A stretch of 11,624 nucleotides of DNA, taken from positions 1 to 11,624 of the forward strand of contig JAHEZC010000025.1 in assembly GCA_023251275.1 (NCBI GenBank). Reading direction: 5' to 3'. This DNA comes from Parafilimonas sp. (lineage in GTDB: Bacteria; Bacteroidota; Bacteroidia; Chitinophagales; Chitinophagaceae). The notes beneath the pieces were generated by a model. It searched no databases and was not told the DNA's origin. It worked only from the letters and a program-made list of their open reading frames with translations. The translations under genes were made by a program, and so were the position numbers. Of this stretch, positions 7,847 to 11,624 are shown piece by piece (the first letter of the stretch is position 1; every line of letters starts with the position of its first letter).

Positions 7847-10800
7847 TCATTGTTTTTGCTTTTGCATTTTGAATGATTGCACAGTCTTCCCATTATCTAC
7901 CTGTACCATATAACTGCCAACTGCAAGCTTACTTACGTCGAGGCTGATATTTCCTCCAAATACCTGCTGCAAAATCAACTGACCTGTAATACTATATACC
8001 CGGACAATGCTGTTAGTATTTGTGTTTTGATTGATGGAAATATTCAGCTTATTATTAAATGGATTAGGATAAGCAATTATCACTGCGTCTTTTCCAAAAG
8101 TTACAAGCCTTATGGATGAATACAGGAATCTGCCATCATTATCCACCAGTTTCAGCCGGTAATAATTTTTCCCTGTTACAGGATTCGTATGCAGAAAACT
8201 ATACTCCTTTACAGGAATATTATCCTTTGTTGCCGGGACTGAACCAATAAATTTAAAATTACGGCCATCTGTACTGTGCTCCGCTTCATAATGGCTGAAA
8301 TTGAGCTCTTCGGTAACATTCCAGTTTAATATTACGCCATTGTGATAAGGTTCTGCTGTAAAACTGAGCAGTTGCACAGGCAATACTTCGCCCCGATCTA
8401 CATACACATATTTATACAGGAAGTTATTGAAATGATATTGCTCCGGCTGGTCATCATCGGGATTTACTTCAAGATATAAATTGTATCTGCCCTGCGGAAT
8501 TGAAGTAATATTTACCAGGAATGATACCCGCAAAGTATCTCCTGCAGCAAGAGCAGCGGTTCTTGGTAATGTGAATTCATGGGCTGCATAATTGTCATCG
8601 TATAGTACAAGTTTTATTTTCAGTGGCGAGAAATTATTCCTGCTGACATTCTTAAATATTACATAACCTTTCAACGTGTCAAATTCAACATTTACGTCAT
8701 GATCGAAACGAACGGTGTCAGGGATAGCAATGCCAAGATTGGGCGCAATGGCGCCTTCAGGGGAAGGTGAGTATTCAACCAGCCAATCCTGCAACTGGTA
8801 AGGCTTTCCGGTAACGGAATCCTGGTTTTTCATGCGCAATTGTATATAAGGATAGGTATTCGCATCAATTGCGGAAATATCAAGTTGGGTTTGAGTTTTG
8901 TCAAGCCTGAAAAATACGGAATCTATGCCGTTCTTATCAATCCCGACTATATCAAGGGATGCCCGGTTATTACTGTTTAAATCAAAGCCATTCCATGCTG
9001 CCCTGTTCCATGCTTTGCCCGGGCCAAACTTTGGAGAAATAATGTGAGCCAGCGTATCCGTAACAGACATATTTTCAGAAATACTTATCCTGTCATATAA
9101 CCCGGCAGAAAGTCGTGAAAGCGGTTGATACTGCATCGAGTCATTCTTTTTAAAAACAAAAACAAATGTTCTTGGATAAGTAAAGGAATCTATCAATGTT
9201 CCCTGGTCTTTCAGGCGATGGTACAGTGAATTACCGGAACCATATAATGCGGTATCTGCAGCCCATATTGTAGGCGCCCAGTCTGCATTTCCCTGGTCAT
9301 AAATTTTTCTTGTCACGACAAAATACCCATCAGGAACAAAATTGTCCAGAAAGTCCATTGCGTTTTTACGGGAGGTTGCATCCTGGGTGCTGTATTCAAA
9401 ATTGTACAATGTAGCAGGTTTACAGGTACCTGCCGCTCCGTAAGGATTTGTAGTATTCGCAACGGGTTTAAAGCTCAGCGGGTCAAAAATGCTGAAAATT
9501 ATAGAACTCCCTACACAGGCGCTTTCCGCAACAAAGCTGCCATTAACCGAAACACTGAACTGGTTATCTTCTGAACCGCTGGTAGGATAAATAGAATGAA
9601 GAACATACAAATTGGCAAGCGAAGGTGAAAACTTAAACTGCCTTGAAGCGGAATCTAAAATTATTTTATCCAGTGTTGATTGTGTGTGTTGGTAAAAATG
9701 CGCCTGTTCAAAACCAGGGTTGCCTGTGCTTTTATGGATAAATGAAAATACATTCCAGTTTGGATCGGGCTCGTTCGGTGCAACCCGCCAGTAATACACT
9801 GTATTATCAAGAGAAAGTGAAATATTGGCAAACTCAACGAGGCCTCCAGCAGACGATTGCGATCTTGTGATTTTCACAGCCGAATTGAATAGTGCTGTTG
9901 TATCTATTTCTGCGATGTATTCTTTATTACTGTCCAGTGCATCCGCCGTAGATGCAGCGAGGTTTATGGTATTAGTATTGATGATGGAATAGTTATATGG
10001 AAATACAGGTCGTATTTCATCTGAAGATATTTTAAATGATTTTGTCGCAATATTATTTGCTTCACTTATTTCCTGTATTTTTTTATCATCATCAACATAC
10101 GCTGTAAGGGTGGTAACTCCGTTATCTCTGTTACTTACTACAGGTAATTTTACTGCAAATGAATCAATTGTTTTTATATAAGGAAGTTCTGTGCTGAACG
10201 CCAGCACACTGTCTCCGTCAGGAAACCTGCGGTACAGCGAAAAATGAACTGAGTCATTGGTTGCTTTGCCGATGTTATATATCCGGATCTTTACATTCAA
10301 TGAATCATCAGCAGTTGAAACGAATTTGGGCGATATTTCTATCTGGTTTGAGTCTATTGCATAATCCGGCAAAGAGTATGAATTCATCTTAATAGCGGGA
10401 TCACCATGCAATGTAAATTGCTCAGCATGCATACGGCCATAAAAATCTGTAAAGCCGGTAATGCTTAATCCTTTATTCAGCCCATCTTCCGTAATATTCC
10501 CAAAACCTTTTCCATAGCTTGATGAAGTAATAGATCTGTAAAACTGCTCGGTAAAAATATCGAGGTAGTTTAGTACACCAAAGTTGCAGGAAGATAAATA
10601 CGCAATGGCTCCTCTTTGAGGTTCCAGTACAAACCTGTCGGAAAGGGAGGTACGTAAGTTTGCACGATTTAGATCAAAATCAAAGATATTCCCGGCTAGG
10701 CACCCATTCACAATAAACAGGGGATATTTTCCCGTGTTATTATATCGTCCTGCATCATCGAGACTGAAATCAATTTCAGTAGAAGATGAGTGTCCAAAGT

Positions 10801-11624
10801 ATTCTACCAGTCCGCTGCCCTGGTCAAAAATATTTTTAAAGTTTACAACCTGTTGAGGATAAGCACCCGGATTGGCTGTTTTACTGAATGTTGTGACATC
10901 TCCGCCAAACAATGTATCGCTGATGATCCTGGTATATCTTGCCGTAATGGTATCAAGCTGAACACCAAGTTTGGGGTCATTGGCCCCGGCAAGGTGCAGT
11001 ACTTTTTTCATCCAGCTTTTTTCAGTTATGGTTTGTAAGCTGTCTTTCTGAGCAGCTTCATATTGCTTTACTTTGGATAAATAATCTCCTACTTCCTTTG
11101 CTGAGACGGCTGACAACCTGCCGATAGGTGTTGCGGGTACAGCGTCATAATTATCGGAAGCCAATAAATTATCCGAGCCCGGACTCCCATAAGTCGGAAC
11201 TAAATTTAAGGAATGTATATAAGGTTCATAAGTCGCATTGTTGCTATATGACCTGTAAGCGCTGTAGGCAACACCTTTTCCAATTAAGAAAGTATAGGCA
11301 GGTGTGAAGCTGAATGTATTGCGGGCATATTTCAGGAAGTTTTTTACAGCCAGCGGATGCATATCTATGCCATAAGCAAACTGGTCTTCCAGTTGATGTA
11401 TATCAAATATTTTGGCATTATATCCGCCACCCGCTGCAGAGCTTCTGTATGCCCTGTATTGTTCTGCATAATTTTCTGAACCGCTTCCATAAATTAAAGG
11501 ATTACTGATGATAAGGTAATTTCCCTGGTTTGCATTTTGAGAGAAGTCAATAAAATTCCTGCTTTCAAAACCTGTTATAGCAGTGGCTGCAGAGCCGTCG
11601 CCTCTTACCAATGCAAGATGATAT
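7847..11624 (-). CDS. Giant secreted C25 (gingipain-family) peptidase with T9SS type A sorting domain, N-terminus cut by window edge
   Basis: The frame is open from the right edge to the TGA at 7849-7847, giving 1258 visible residues. The codons before the TTG at 11611 (reading YHLA) are open and match the paralogous gene, so that TTG is an internal Leu. By alignment with the 1696-residue paralog, about 370 N-terminal residues, including the expected signal peptide, are missing. The C25 domain occupies visible residues of about 30-412, with catalytic His278 (YFGHS) and Cys308 (VNGCLAGN) 30 residues apart, exactly as in the paralog, and ends in LHGDPAIKMN. CARDB-like, FN3-like and ILEI/PANDER-like modules follow (the last about 685-820), then another CARDB-like module to HFNNFLYK at 1064. 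The end differs from the paralog: an FN3-like module (about 1078-1170; LLSFTA...VILNWNV...YYRLKLVDNDG) and a type A sorting domain (about 1180-1258; YPNPFNN at 1185, VRVYSITGQ, GSYMVQV). This suggests T9SS export and CTD cleavage, with release or attachment at the cell surface. It is the first gene of the cassette seen here and lies 109 bp upstream of the PorV-like gene. Confidence 0.85.
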   Translation of the reverse strand, partial: YHLALVRGDGSAATAITGFESRNFIDFSQNANQGNYLIISNPLIYGSGSENYAEQYRAYRSSAAGGGYNAKIFDIHQLEDQFAYGIDMHPLAVKNFLKYARNTFSFTPAYTFLIGKGVAYSAYRSYSNNATYEPYIHSLNLVPTYGSPGSDNLLASDNYDAVPATPIGRLSAVSAKEVGDYLSKVKQYEAAQKDSLQTITEKSWMKKVLHLAGANDPKLGVQLDTITARYTRIISDTLFGGDVTTFSKTANPGAYPQQVVNFKNIFDQGSGLVEYFGHSSSTEIDFSLDDAGRYNNTGKYPLFIVNGCLAGNIFDFDLNRANLRTSLSDRFVLEPQRGAIAYLSSCNFGVLNYLDIFTEQFYRSITSSSYGKGFGNITEDGLNKGLSITGFTDFYGRMHAEQFTLHGDPAIKMNSYSLPDYAIDSNQIEISPKFVSTADDSLNVKIRIYNIGKATNDSVHFSLYRRFPDGDSVLAFSTELPYIKTIDSFAVKLPVVSNRDNGVTTLTAYVDDDKKIQEISEANNIATKSFKISSDEIRPVFPYNYSIINTNTINLAASTADALDSNKEYIAEIDTTALFNSAVKITRSQSSAGGLVEFANISLSLDNTVYYWRVAPNEPDPNWNVFSFIHKSTGNPGFEQAHFYQHTQSTLDKIILDSASRQFKFSPSLANLYVLHSIYPTSGSEDNQFSVSVNGSFVAESACVGSSIIFSIFDPLSFKPVANTTNPYGAAGTCKPATLYNFEYSTQDATSRKNAMDFLDNFVPDGYFVVTRKIYDQGNADWAPTIWAADTALYGSGNSLYHRLKDQGTLIDSFTYPRTFVFVFKKNDSMQYQPLSRLSAGLYDRISISENMSVTDTLAHIISPKFGPGKAWNRAAWNGFDLNSNNRASLDIVGIDKNGIDSVFFRLDKTQTQLDISAIDANTYPYIQLRMKNQDSVTGKPYQLQDWLVEYSPSPEGAIAPNLGIAIPDTVRFDHDVNVEFDTLKGYVIFKNVSRNNFSPLKIKLVLYDDNYAAHEFTLPRTAALAAGDTLRVSFLVNITSIPQGRYNLYLEVNPDDDQPEQYHFNNFLYKYVYVDRGEVLPVQLLSFTAEPYHNGVILNWNVTEELNFSHYEAEHSTDGRNFKFIGSVPATKDNIPVKEYSFLHTNPVTGKNYYRLKLVDNDGRFLYSSIRLVTFGKDAVIIAYPNPFNNKLNISINQNTNTNSIVRVYSITGQLILQQVFGGNISLDVSKLAVGSYMVQVDNGKTVQSFKMQKQKQ

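Noticed and set aside
11609..11611. TTG as start codon of the upstream C25 gene
   Set aside because: The frame continues to the window edge, and the residues before the TTG align with the paralog, so it is an internal Leu codon.

Overview
The window looks like chromosomal DNA of a Bacteroidota bacterium, probably of the Chitinophagaceae/Sphingobacteriia type. The grounds are type IX secretion system (T9SS) families (gingipain-like C25 peptidases, a PorV-type barrel, a C-terminal T9SS sorting domain), the absence of Shine-Dalgarno motifs before the starts, moderate GC, and signal peptides that end just before Gln. Assignment below phylum level is inference.

All four recognisable genes are on the minus strand, so transcription runs from the right edge to the left. 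In that order: (1) 11624-7847, a very large secreted C25 (gingipain/PorU-like) cysteine peptidase that lacks its N-terminus at the window edge and ends in a T9SS type A sorting domain. (2) 7737-6550, a PorV/PorQ-family outer-membrane beta-barrel protein, probably PorV2, with an unusual Lys/Pro-rich tail. (3) 6550-1460, a second complete 1696-residue C25 protein, probably PorU2, which overlaps the PorV-like gene by one base (TAATG). (4) 1180-1, the N-terminal 393 residues of a secreted alpha/beta-hydrolase esterase, cut by the left edge and separated from the others by a 279-bp gap.

The first three genes form a coherent cassette. Two paralogous giant C25 proteins flank a PorV-like shuttle. The paralogs align from the peptidase domain through a long run of Ig-like, ILEI/PANDER-like and CARDB-like modules, and then switch abruptly to different C-termini after a shared HFNN(F)xYK motif. 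The upstream copy has an FN3-like module plus a cleavable-type T9SS sorting domain. The downstream copy has the PorU-type FlgD-like C-terminus. By analogy with PorU/PorV, the simplest reading is a second T9SS sortase-shuttle pair encoded next to a C25 relative that may be its substrate.

Two nucleic-acid signals go beyond ordinary annotation. A 16-bp inverted repeat sits just before the PorV-like start codon and pairs fully only in minus-strand RNA, through two G-U wobbles. An in-frame A AAA AAA heptamer near the end of the PorV-like gene has a -1 frame that is open into the downstream PorU-like gene. No tRNA, rRNA, CRISPR array, insertion sequence or attachment site was seen.
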